Positions 17,555 through 24,348 of a stretch of 24,348 nt of DNA are shown here, in pieces. Location of the stretch: assembly GCA_019058515.1 (NCBI GenBank), contig JAHPYY010000067.1:1-24348 (forward strand), written 5' to 3'. Numbering within the stretch: the stretch's first letter is position 1; each line of letters starts with the position of its first letter. The stretch is from Promethearchaeota archaeon. GTDB taxonomy: Archaea > Asgardarchaeota > Lokiarchaeia > Sigynarchaeales > SOKP01. A program made the translations under genes and the position numbers. A model generated the notes under the pieces. That model saw only the letters and a program-made list of their open reading frames with translations, was not told where the DNA came from and did no database searches.

Positions 17555-18253
17555 CTACACGCTGTTGCTCGTTAGCAAATATCGGGAAAAAAAATCGTGG
17601 ATTTCGGTTTGAGCTTCGGAATCTAACAACTCGCAAGATTTCTTTATGATTAGCCCAATATCGGCTAGAATTGAAGGTAAAATTCTGTTTAATGAAAAGA
17701 AAGACTCGTTTTGTGCTCGTAAATGCATTTTTTCATCGAAAAACTGCCTAAGTTCTTCCAGAGAAGGCTCAACTTCGAAAATATTGTTGATGAATGCAAC
17801 TGTAGGGTCCTTCAGGAAAGTCTCAATCGTACCATCCAAGCTTTCTATCTCGGAAGTTGTAGATGAAGATAAGCTTTCTGGTATTTCGTTACCGATTTGT
17901 AGGTTTGTTATTTCCGATAATGGCATCTCGTATTTAAGGTCAATCTTGGATTTTTTATCTTGGGAAACTAATGTTATGTTTTCCAAAAATATTGATACTT
18001 CCTCAGGATGGCGCATCTCGTCAAAATTTAACGAAAAACTTATGTTGGCTTTAAAAACCTCAACATTTTCTCGATTTATTCGAACGAATTCTGATAATAT
18101 ATCGCATTGGATATCTTTTTTGAATAATTCATACTTAACGAAGATCCATCGTAGTTTTTGATCGTTTAAAAGTCGGATTTCTTCCTTAGTCTCCGCCTTT
18201 AACTGCAGGTTCAGGTTCCGTTTAGCATCATACCAGATTTGTTCTAAATACAT
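17555..18253 (-). CDS. Hypothetical acidic protein, primase neighbour
   Basis: 232 residues, no recognised family. It is acidic, with predicted mixed structure in the first 120 residues, a Ser/Glu-rich linker (ESLSSSTTSEIES, about 126-138), and a helical C-terminal part with hydrophobic helices (about 185-210). It is the first gene before the primase, with a gap of about 70 bp that stays open in the primase frame, so a functional partnership such as an accessory subunit is plausible. The ATG at 18253 has no ribosome binding site, but ttataat lies about 35 bp upstream on the minus strand, suggesting its own promoter and a short leader. Confidence 0.65.
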   Translation of the reverse strand: MYLEQIWYDAKRNLNLQLKAETKEEIRLLNDQKLRWIFVKYELFKKDIQCDILSEFVRINRENVEVFKANISFSLNFDEMRHPEEVSIFLENITLVSQDKKSKIDLKYEMPLSEITNLQIGNEIPESLSSSTTSEIESLDGTIETFLKDPTVAFINNIFEVEPSLEELRQFFDEKMHLRAQNESFFSLNRILPSILADIGLIIKKSCELLDSEAQTEIHDFFSRYLLTSNSV

Positions 18254-18295
18254 AGTAAATTAAACCAGAATAGTTTTAAGGTTAATAATTATAAT

Positions 18296-18304
18296 AAAAA
18301 AAAA
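18296..18304 (-). terminator. T-run at the end of the HNH gene, possible operon break
   Basis: On the minus strand nine T follow directly after the stop codon of the first HNH gene and lie before the gene at 17555-18253. They may end or weaken the upstream transcript and split the nine-gene array into a DUF262-HNH part and a primase part. Confidence 0.35.
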
Positions 18305-19381
18305 TTAGTTGTAATTTGAAATAAATTCTATACTATAATCTACAATTGTGTCGATATTCTCCCAGTCAACTTTAGCCCAACTCTTTTTTTCAGAATTATA
18401 GTAAGTCCAAGATGGGCGAGTTCCGTTGTGGATCACTACCAGAGAAAAAAAATCCTTGTATTTGTCCCCTACAGCGCAAACGTGAAATTTTTCTTGTCCT
18501 TCCTTATCTAATATGAAATAACCATCGTAAGCAGGACGATAATAGTACATAGAAAATTCTTCGCTTTTTTTCAGAAAATTGTAAATATATTGATCCACAA
18601 GCTCTTGCACCACATTTTTGATGTTATTATGAACGATTTCAAACTCTGTAATTGGAATTGGATCTATAACCGATATTATATCCTTATGAGAAGGTTCTCT
18701 CGAATCTTCGTCCTCATTTTCACATTTGGAGTTCTCTAATTGGCTACGTAATTCGTTTAGGATTATATTTTGCACCTCACTCTCCAATATAGGGAAAAGG
18801 GAAACAATTAAATTGCCAAATTTTTTTACTCTATCAACTTTTTGTTGCAACATTTTATTTTCTGAATCTAGAAGTCCAATTTCTTTTTCCTTCTCATCTA
18901 ATTTTGAGTTTAAATCAGTAAGATTCTTTTTTAATTCCTTAATCTCAAATTTAGTTAAATATCCAATGCCAGCATCCCAAGATTTGTTTCTCTTCCTATT
19001 CTCACCAATCAATTTCAAGGTAAACCGCCCTACATCATCGTCCATGTTACTTTTATGACAATCTGTGCATAATGTAATTAAATTATTTAAATTGTTGATA
19101 TAATTCACAGTCCAAAATTTCATTAGTTCCAAGTATTCTTCGTGTTTCCCTCTCACAAGATATTTATCCATATTAACAAACTTTAGAAATATGTTATACC
19201 AATAGTCCCGAGAAATTTTATGGTGCGCTTCGAGAGCTTTTGAATCCAATTCCTCCCCATGACAATTAAAACATTTATACTTGTCCCTATCTAAGATAAT
19301 ATCTCTTATTTCTTTTGTATGATTGTCAACGATTTTGTTAAAATCTGTTATATACTGGGTCATGTTTTTTTTGAGTCCCAT
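18305..19381 (-). CDS. HNH endonuclease with coiled coil
   Basis: 358 residues. The N-terminal HNH domain is complete: RDKYKCFNCHG with C37 and C40, then EAHHKIS with H53 and H54 (H54 the presumed general base), then NNLITLCTDCHKSN with N99/N100, C105, C108 and H109. A stretch of about 40 residues, including GKHEEYLELMKFW, is inserted between HH and the second knuckle. Residues about 140-190 form a coiled coil (KKNLTDLNSKLDEKEKEIG), probably for dimers or for binding the partner. The last 120 residues form an unknown domain with aromatic repeats (FSMYYYRPAYDGYF). The start at 19381 aligns residue by residue with the paralogue and has a GAGGTG before it; an ATG at 19363 overlapping the previous stop as ATGA is an alternative. 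It should cut DNA; which DNA depends on partners such as the DUF262 protein. Confidence 0.85.
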   Translation of the reverse strand: MGLKKNMTQYITDFNKIVDNHTKEIRDIILDRDKYKCFNCHGEELDSKALEAHHKISRDYWYNIFLKFVNMDKYLVRGKHEEYLELMKFWTVNYINNLNNLITLCTDCHKSNMDDDVGRFTLKLIGENRKRNKSWDAGIGYLTKFEIKELKKNLTDLNSKLDEKEKEIGLLDSENKMLQQKVDRVKKFGNLIVSLFPILESEVQNIILNELRSQLENSKCENEDEDSREPSHKDIISVIDPIPITEFEIVHNNIKNVVQELVDQYIYNFLKKSEEFSMYYYRPAYDGYFILDKEGQEKFHVCAVGDKYKDFFSLVVIHNGTRPSWTYYNSEKKSWAKVDWENIDTIVDYSIEFISNYN

Positions 19382-19944
19382 TCTCTACACCTCTTCTTAT
19401 AAATCCCATTTAAGATCCCTATCCTTTCGCTTTCTTCTGGTATCATTTTAAGTTGAGCTTGTCCAGCACCTCCAGATCCTGGTGACAAATAGACATAAGG
19501 AGTTGAAGCACCTCCTTCTTCGTCGTTTCTTCTCTCTTCACATCTTATTTTGCTTGATTTTTTGGGTTTAGTGCTATGGATTAACGCGTATGTCAAATTT
19601 TTTTGAAAGCGCGAATCTCTATGACAATCCGTGCACACTGTAATAAGATTATTAGGGTTGTTAATGAAATTATCCCCCCAAAACTTCATTAATTCCAAAT
19701 ATTCCTCGTGTTTGCCGTTTAATAGATACTCACTCATATCAATGAAATTTAGAAAAAACCTCATCCAATCGTTCCGAGAGATAATACTGTGTATATCGAG
19801 AAAAGATGGATCATATTCCCTGCCACTAATACAACATCTGTATTTATCTCGTTTTAATATTTCTTTTCTAAGTTTCCTTGATAGATGGTTAAGTATTGAA
19901 TTAAAATCGTTCATATATTGTTCCAGAGCTCTCTTTAATGTCAT
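19360..19944 (-). CDS. Degenerate HNH paralogue, probably without nuclease activity
   Basis: 194 residues, clearly a duplicate of the following HNH protein: the first 110 residues align with almost no gaps, and GKHEEYLELMKFW is identical in both. Key residues have changed: the first knuckle reads CCISG instead of CFNC, and HH has become HS (H52, S53), so the presumed general base is lost. The second knuckle CTDCH (C104, C107, H108) is kept. The coiled coil and C-terminal domain are replaced by a short Gly/Ser-rich tail (SPGSGGAGQAQ). It may be a non-catalytic partner or inhibitor of the active copy. The ATG follows the previous stop directly (TAAATG), with an AAGGAG ribosome binding site. It ends inside the next gene (22-bp overlap), so the two are probably made together. 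Confidence 0.8.
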   Translation of the reverse strand: MTLKRALEQYMNDFNSILNHLSRKLRKEILKRDKYRCCISGREYDPSFLDIHSIISRNDWMRFFLNFIDMSEYLLNGKHEEYLELMKFWGDNFINNPNNLITVCTDCHRDSRFQKNLTYALIHSTKPKKSSKIRCEERRNDEEGGASTPYVYLSPGSGGAGQAQLKMIPEESERIGILNGIYKKRCREWDSKKT

Positions 19945-20154
19945 TTACCACATCTCCTTTAAAATCTCCGTTCTTGGCTTTTTCGGGTCTGGGATGCAAG
20001 GATCCTGAGAAATACTTTGATGTACGAAAAGCTTTTCGCAGTCGTTGCATAAAGGTATGAAGAAATCGGGATAATCGCTGAATTCAGGAATTTTGTCTGG
20101 ATCAATCTCGATATTAATACTAGTAAGAGCGCTTTTTATCGGTATTTTTGACAT
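19945..20154 (-). CDS. Small protein with a CxxC knuckle
   Basis: 69 residues from the ATG at 20154. A longer frame from a TTG at 20202 adds 16 residues of low-complexity sequence. The ATG is preferred because a good TATA box lies about 31 bp upstream, as in leaderless archaeal genes. The single recognisable element is IPLCNDCEKLFVHQ, a CxxC knuckle like the second half of an HNH or zinc ribbon. It ends directly before the degenerate HNH gene and carries that gene's ribosome binding site in its last codons. It could be a truncated third HNH copy or a small zinc-binding partner. Confidence 0.55.
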   Translation of the reverse strand: MSKIPIKSALTSINIEIDPDKIPEFSDYPDFFIPLCNDCEKLFVHQSISQDPCIPDPKKPRTEILKEMW

Positions 20155-20180
20155 ATATTTTATAATATTATATAATTGAT

Positions 20181-20190
20181 TATTTATAAT
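20181..20190 (-). promoter_or_regulatory. Probable TATA box for the HNH gene group
   Basis: Reads ATTATAAATA on the minus strand, centred about 31 bp before the ATG at 20154. Position fits an archaeal leaderless promoter driving the small CxxC gene and the two HNH genes. Confidence 0.45.
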
Positions 20191-20255
20191 TTTTTCACGC
20201 AATTTTATACACCAATTTTTTATTTTTTTTTATCACATAAATAAATTGGTATTTT

Positions 20256-20513
20256 CTAAGAATAAAATTTCCTTTTTAAACCTATCCGCGCTAAATTGCG
20301 ACAAATTTGGTATTTAGAAGTAGCTAGAAATATCACATTATTTATAAATAAACGTCGATATTTTTTGGAAACGAATCGTAATTTACAAGGATTATAATAG
20401 GCACTTACGCTTTCTAAATAAGATCTGATAAATTTGTCGCTTTTCACAATTCGATGTTTATCACATTTATCAGGACGAGCTCGAATGAAAACGATCACTT
20501 GGCCTTTATACAT
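20256..20513 (-). CDS. Small basic hypothetical protein
   Basis: 85 residues from an ATG at 20513, strongly basic (many Lys and Arg, for example RFVSKKYRRLF and RIGLKRKFYS), with four Cys not in an obvious zinc pattern. No family is recognised. It could bind nucleic acid. It lies between the winged-helix gene and the CxxC gene in the same direction, with gaps of about 110 and 100 bp, looser than elsewhere in the array. The real start and even its coding status are less sure than for its neighbours. Confidence 0.45.
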   Translation of the reverse strand: MYKGQVIVFIRARPDKCDKHRIVKSDKFIRSYLESVSAYYNPCKLRFVSKKYRRLFINNVIFLATSKYQICRNLARIGLKRKFYS

Positions 20514-20626
20514 TTTTATCTCAATTGATTTGAACTGAACAAAAAATGAATTACTAAACGAGATTTCTTATTTCTTCAATAAGAAGTAATTAAACTCAAT
20601 AAATAAATTCAAAATATAATCTAAAA

Positions 20627-21004
20627 TCAAGATAATACATCGAATAAATCAGACAAATTACCTAACTCGTTATCTCTAAGGGCAGGTCTCATCATATGAG
20701 TCGTTAATTGAAAACCAAGTTGAGTAAGATTAACTTCCGTTCGCTTACCCCCTTTCCAAGTAATTAAACCCTCTTTTCTGAGTGTTGTCATTAATTTACG
20801 TTTATAGCTCTCAGAATTGCCAAATTTGGGATTATTAAGGATCTCATCTCTTGTAATACTCTTGTCCTCGTTATTATAGCACTTCCTCAAGACCATTAGC
20901 AAATAAATGGCTCTTTTGAACATGTATTTCTGGGATAACTGCCTAATTCTCTGCTCGCGCTCGGATTCTGCATTATTTATATTATCTTTATTCTTTTCTG
21001 GCAT
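20627..21004 (-). CDS. Winged-helix DNA-binding protein
   Basis: 125 residues. After a charged N-terminal tail (1-20), residues about 25-100 have the profile of a winged helix. A long first helix (FKRAIYLLMVLRKCY) is followed by TRDEILNNP, then a recognition-helix-like SESYKRKLMTTLRKEGLI (64-81), and a two-stranded wing (WKGGKRTEVNLTQLG). This resembles MarR/PadR-like or defence-island regulators, but the exact family is not clear. It follows the DUF262 gene after 23 bp and is surely cotranscribed with it. It could be an autoregulator of the array or a DNA-targeting subunit. Confidence 0.65.
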   Translation of the reverse strand: MPEKNKDNINNAESEREQRIRQLSQKYMFKRAIYLLMVLRKCYNNEDKSITRDEILNNPKFGNSESYKRKLMTTLRKEGLITWKGGKRTEVNLTQLGFQLTTHMMRPALRDNELGNLSDLFDVLS

Positions 21005-21027
21005 ACTAATCTAATCCATTGTGTTTA

Positions 21028-23187
21028 TTATTTGAGGTTAATTTCACGAAAAAATGTATTTTTAATTGCTGATGCCATTTTTCTAGCGCGTTTCTCAAAG
21101 AAATATCTCATGTACTCTACACCCTCTACTCTCGTGTTCACTTTGCTGAACTTCTTCATTTCTTCTTCATAACCTGTCGGAAAATCCCACGCCTTAAATG
21201 TTTTATCCAAATTCGAGGAATTTATCCCTCCATTCGCTAGAATTTCCTCTAGCCAACTCCAAGGCCGATACTGCGTCAGCCGTCGCCTTGAGCGACCCAT
21301 ATAATTTATTAAAATTTTGTTCAAAACAGACGCTGGAGATATAGTATCCTTACTAAACCAACTTTTATGAAACACTTTAATCCATGCAATAGATCCCAAC
21401 TGCTTATTAAACAAGAAATTCCCCACACGAATTCTTTTACTGTTAAAAATTAGGGTATCAAATAGCGTTAGGTGATAAAGGAGTGCAAGATCAGAATAAT
21501 TAACTTTGCAAACAAGAAATTTCTGGGGAAGAATTTCCTCCCAAAATTGAGAGTCTAGTTCTTGATAGATTCTCTGCCTTAGATGTCTGAAATCTTTCGA
21601 GCCGTCGAGTAGTGTACGCAAATCACGATGCATATCAAGTTCCCGTTTATTGAACCTATCTGTAATAATGTTATAAACAAAATATTTTGCTAGAAACTCA
21701 TGAAACTCCTTTTCCTTCTGCTGGTTTTTACAAAATAGATAAACGCAATAGCACGCGTAAAGCGCAGTTTTTGTTTTAAATTTAGTGATTATATCCCTGT
21801 ATTTAGTTTTAATGTCTTTACGAGGAAGGAGATTCATAATCGCATCCTCAAGCGAACTGATAAATTTCAGGAAGCTTGAATTATTAATTATTTCACTTAA
21901 TAGGCTATTATAACTATTAAAATCAAATTTTGTCCATTTTATTTCGGAAAGCGAATAACTTTCTGGATCAGCGAGGTGTAACGCGATAAGAATTACATCG
22001 TAAAAATTTAGCTCGAATTTCTTACTTAGCGTCTCTCTCGTAAATTTGCTAAACTTCTTTATATTGTTGCGACTTGAAGGATTCCGAATTGATACCAAAG
22101 AGAAGAAGAAGTCTAATGGAGAAATATAGGTTGCCCGGTTTCGCTTTTTCATAAGGTTGTGCGCGAATTCTAAATCATCGCCTGTATATATTTCAGTTTG
22201 GATCTCAACACCCATCATTCCAAATATCGATCCAACTCTATTTGTAATTTGCAATATAATACTCGTATCCTTTATTTTATCGATTATGTTGCTGATCTTT
22301 TTTAAAAAATTATCTGACAGCTTTTTAGGAATATGTCGTGGGCCATAGACCTCCTTTAAATTCATCCATGTTCCATCTAATTCAGAAATCTCATCACTAA
22401 AGGCGAAGGTATCCAAAAGAAAATTGTAGTATAAGTCAAGGTTTTGTAAGTGATCGTGAATTTTCACTTTTCTATCGGAAAATACTAAGGCTAACGCTGT
22501 TTGCCTTTGAATTCCATCGCATGTTAACAAGATATCTTCGGTGGGAACCTTCTTAGACTCAACAATCTTACGAAACGGTGGTTTTGTATATTCTTTAGCC
22601 GAAGGGACTTTCCAAAACGACATAGAGCCTATGGTTGTTCCTTCATACAAGGATATTATAAGCTCCCGTACATCTTCTCTATTCCAAACAATTGACCTCT
22701 GGATAGGAGGGACTAATACTAAATTTTTCTCAATATTTCTTAGAAGGGTATGAATTTTTATACTCGCATAATCAAAACTACTCCCGTAGCATTCGATATT
22801 CTCCTCAAAAATTTCCTCATAATTCGGTTCTTTTTCTGCGTATTTAATTCCCCAGGTTGATGAGTTTAAAAGCATATTAATTAGTTTGCGAGCAGGATCC
22901 TTCCCCGGTGCGATATTTTTCCTTTTAAGATTAGTTTTGTGTTTTTCCGTTGTAACATGCCTCTGGTCGAGATATTTGATTTTACACTCGCAAACCGGGC
23001 AGAAGTTCCAACCTGCTGGGACTCCATACTCTTTTAACTTGGATTGGTGTGTTTCCGATGTTATGTGAATGTACGCGGGTTCTTGAATCTTTAGTTCACA
23101 AATAGGACATTGTTTATTTCCCGATTCCTCATTTTTGTTTATATATTTATTATTTGACAAATTTGTTCGCCTTTTATCAGTAATCAA
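21028..23187 (-). CDS. Twin-zinc-finger DUF262 (GmrSD-like) protein
   Basis: 719 residues from a TTG at 23187; no ATG occurs before the zinc fingers. Two C2H2 fingers lie in tandem with the same spacing, C-x2-C-x10-H-x5-H: C27/C30/H41/H47 and C63/C66/H77/H83. The DUF262 core follows: VPPIQRSIVW (159-168) and, after a strand-helix region, TCDGIQRQTALALVF (222-236), matching the IPxxQRxYxW and DGQQR motifs of the GmrSD N-terminal domain, a ParB/Srx-like fold that binds or hydrolyses nucleotide. The rest (about 240-719) is helical and aromatic-rich; the HNH (DUF1524) domain usually fused in GmrSD is not seen. In GmrSD the partners attack modified DNA. Here the HNH activity may be supplied by the separate proteins of the same array. 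This is the first gene of the array, with divergent membrane-protein genes upstream. Confidence 0.8.
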   Translation of the reverse strand: MITDKRRTNLSNNKYINKNEESGNKQCPICELKIQEPAYIHITSETHQSKLKEYGVPAGWNFCPVCECKIKYLDQRHVTTEKHKTNLKRKNIAPGKDPARKLINMLLNSSTWGIKYAEKEPNYEEIFEENIECYGSSFDYASIKIHTLLRNIEKNLVLVPPIQRSIVWNREDVRELIISLYEGTTIGSMSFWKVPSAKEYTKPPFRKIVESKKVPTEDILLTCDGIQRQTALALVFSDRKVKIHDHLQNLDLYYNFLLDTFAFSDEISELDGTWMNLKEVYGPRHIPKKLSDNFLKKISNIIDKIKDTSIILQITNRVGSIFGMMGVEIQTEIYTGDDLEFAHNLMKKRNRATYISPLDFFFSLVSIRNPSSRNNIKKFSKFTRETLSKKFELNFYDVILIALHLADPESYSLSEIKWTKFDFNSYNSLLSEIINNSSFLKFISSLEDAIMNLLPRKDIKTKYRDIITKFKTKTALYACYCVYLFCKNQQKEKEFHEFLAKYFVYNIITDRFNKRELDMHRDLRTLLDGSKDFRHLRQRIYQELDSQFWEEILPQKFLVCKVNYSDLALLYHLTLFDTLIFNSKRIRVGNFLFNKQLGSIAWIKVFHKSWFSKDTISPASVLNKILINYMGRSRRRLTQYRPWSWLEEILANGGINSSNLDKTFKAWDFPTGYEEEMKKFSKVNTRVEGVEYMRYFFEKRARKMASAIKNTFFREINLK

Positions 23188-23449
23188 GATTTGTTCGCTG
23201 TCGATCCTTCAGAATTCGGCAGCGGTTTTACGATAGTAACTTCTTATGTAACACTTATTTATAAATTATTTCATCTTGGATTTCATCTTGGATTAAAGTT
23301 TTATAGGTAAATTTAGCTTGTTAAAATTCAATTGGACTTATTTGTCTATTTTTCATTAAAAATGTCCGGCGAGTTATGCTAAATGTGAACCCTATGATTG
23401 TTACACATTTGTGTTTATGTTAAAAACATACGATAATACATTTTAAAAA
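23188..23449. other. Divergent promoter region
   Basis: 262 bp between the start of the DUF262 gene (minus) and the membrane-protein gene (plus). It is AT-rich and should hold promoters for both directions. tttataaata-type sequence on the minus strand at about 23257-23267 is a possible TATA box for the array. Near the plus-strand start are small dyads (acaca/tgtgt at about 23403-23414, atgtt/aacat at about 23417-23429). Confidence 0.4.
23269..23292. repeat. 12-bp perfect tandem repeat, two copies
   Basis: tttcatcttgga occurs at 23269-23280 and again at 23281-23292, just behind the possible TATA box of the nine-gene array. It may be a binding site for a regulator such as the winged-helix protein of the array, or replication slippage. 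Confidence 0.55.
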
Positions 23450-24106
23450 GTGAAAAAGAAAAGAACAAGAGAAGATCAATCGGAATCTTTGGATACAAGG
23501 AAATCCCTTAGTGATAGTTCAATTAATCAAAAACTATTAACTAAAATTGTCTTTACAGTTTTCTTTTTATCCTCCATGATCAACTTTATTTTAATCTTCT
23601 TTCTTAGGGACGATCCCTTCCTTTTTGAAGACTATTTTTTATTAATTGTAGTACAAGGTCTTGTTACCATAGGTGGTTTAGTACTGTGGGAATTTAAGCG
23701 TTACCAGAAAGACATGCGTCGTGAGATGATTTCAATCGTATTAATAATAGCAGGCATATATGCGTGGTTATGCTTGCTTAACCTAAATTTTCTCGCAGCG
23801 TCGTTTTTAATATCATCTCTATTGATAAATGTATTATCTTCGATAATAGCCGAGTCTATACGAGAAATAAAGCATTTTTTCTTCGATACGATACCAAGGA
23901 TTTACTATAAGTATAGACTGTTTTTTTTAATATGCGGGATATTTACTTTTTGTGTTGTATTGTACCTGCCCGTACTTTTCGACGCTGGAAGCATCTTCCT
24001 TTATTACGCTCTATTTCTATTATGCTTAATCGCGTTTATAGTCAAAACAATAAAAATTGAGGATATTTCCTGCAAAATCGAAAATTTAGGTAAAATCAAC
24101 GCATAA
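23450..24106 (+). CDS. Membrane protein with about six transmembrane helices
   Basis: 218 residues from a GTG at 23450. A charged N-terminal tail (1-28) precedes hydrophobic helices at about 31-52, 61-80, 93-110, 112-132, 156-175 and 180-200, with basic loops that suggest both ends are in the cytosol. No transporter or enzyme motif is seen and the family is not recognised. It is read divergently from the DUF262 gene and is followed 34 bp later by another plus-strand frame, so it may begin an operon unrelated to the array. Confidence 0.7.
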   Translation: MKKKRTREDQSESLDTRKSLSDSSINQKLLTKIVFTVFFLSSMINFILIFFLRDDPFLFEDYFLLIVVQGLVTIGGLVLWEFKRYQKDMRREMISIVLIIAGIYAWLCLLNLNFLAASFLISSLLINVLSSIIAESIREIKHFFFDTIPRIYYKYRLFFLICGIFTFCVVLYLPVLFDAGSIFLYYALFLLCLIAFIVKTIKIEDISCKIENLGKINA

Positions 24107-24139
24107 CTCTAAATTAACATAAATAAAAACGACTTAATA

Positions 24140-24348
24140 TTGGAACAAAAAAGTCTTAAGTTAATTAAAAAGCACGGTAAGCGTTTATTTAAGCAGCTTT
24201 TCCAGAACCTTTCGGTTTTATTTACGGTTGAAAAAGAATATTTATCTAAAGGTTTGTACAAGTATTTGGAGATACCTACCCGCGAACTTGAAATTCTACT
24301 TCCTAATACCTGCCTCCAACATATTTACGCTATTAAAAGCATATCATC
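24140..24348 (+). CDS. Start of an unrecognised gene (3' end outside window)
   Basis: 69 codons open to the window edge. The first usable start is a TTG at 24140; no ATG exists before or near it. The reading LIKKHGKRLFKQLFQNLSVL and later LYKYLEIPTRELEILLPN looks like a real helical, basic protein. It follows the membrane-protein gene by 34 bp in the same direction and is probably in the same operon. Too short to assign. Confidence 0.5.
   Translation, partial: MEQKSLKLIKKHGKRLFKQLFQNLSVLFTVEKEYLSKGLYKYLEIPTRELEILLPNTCLQHIYAIKSIS

Noticed and set aside
17454..17636. 60-codon minus-strand frame between the acidic protein and the primase
   Set aside because: It overlaps both genes out of frame and has a Arg/Asn-rich shadow-type composition.
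17646..18161. Plus-strand frame of 171 codons
   Set aside because: It is antisense to the acidic protein, Ser-rich as expected of a shadow, with no signals of its own.
1..24348. CRISPR array, tRNA or rRNA genes
   Set aside because: No regularly spaced repeats of CRISPR type and no tRNA-like cloverleaf or conserved rRNA segment were noticed; a tRNAscan and covariance search would settle this.

Overview
The window is AT-rich DNA, most likely from an archaeon. Four things point that way. It carries a primase with the motifs of the archaeal/eukaryotic PriS type. TATA-like boxes sit about 30 bp upstream of several start codons, as expected for leaderless or short-leader transcripts. Gene ends are marked by T-runs. 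There is a secreted parallel beta-helix protein with a C-terminal membrane anchor, a type common in Asgard archaea. Asgard placement is an inference; no rRNA, tRNA or ribosomal protein gene was found to confirm it.

Left part (1-11,563, nearly all minus strand): an island that looks like defence or stress genes. It starts with a giant STAND-type P-loop NTPase with TPR-like repeats (over 2,059 residues, running off the left edge). Next come a HEPN-domain protein with an Rx4H motif and a hypothetical protein. A gene-poor stretch of about 880 bp follows, holding a decayed reading frame and a candidate structured RNA of about 118 nt. Then comes a 619-residue protein that joins an Apea-type HEPN domain to a tail resembling the C-terminal domain of bacterial-type CCA-adding enzymes. 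A doubtful small membrane protein closes this part.

Middle part (11,716-13,592): a secreted NosD-like beta-helix protein on the plus strand, clearly richer in G+C than its surroundings, then about 940 bp without a large gene. That gap holds a possible small helix-turn-helix protein and five TGTACA palindromes. Four of these form two pairs with the same 20-bp spacing. This is a good candidate for an operator or an iteron-like origin.

Right part (13,593-23,187): a PD-(D/E)xK nuclease on the plus strand faces a tightly packed array of nine minus-strand genes. In order of transcription these are a twin-zinc-finger DUF262 (GmrSD-like) protein, a winged-helix protein, two small proteins, a pair of HNH proteins (one with intact motifs, one that has lost the presumed catalytic His and a Zn ligand), an unknown acidic protein, an AEP primase, and a DEDD-type exonuclease-like protein. 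Several genes touch or overlap, so they are probably expressed together in one or two transcripts. The array combines a DUF262 NTPase/nuclease-type module, a trans HNH pair and a primase-exonuclease pair. I know of no described system with this make-up, and it is the best candidate here for a new defence system or mobile replication module.

Right edge (23,450-24,348): a six-helix membrane protein and the start of another gene, both plus strand, unrecognised.
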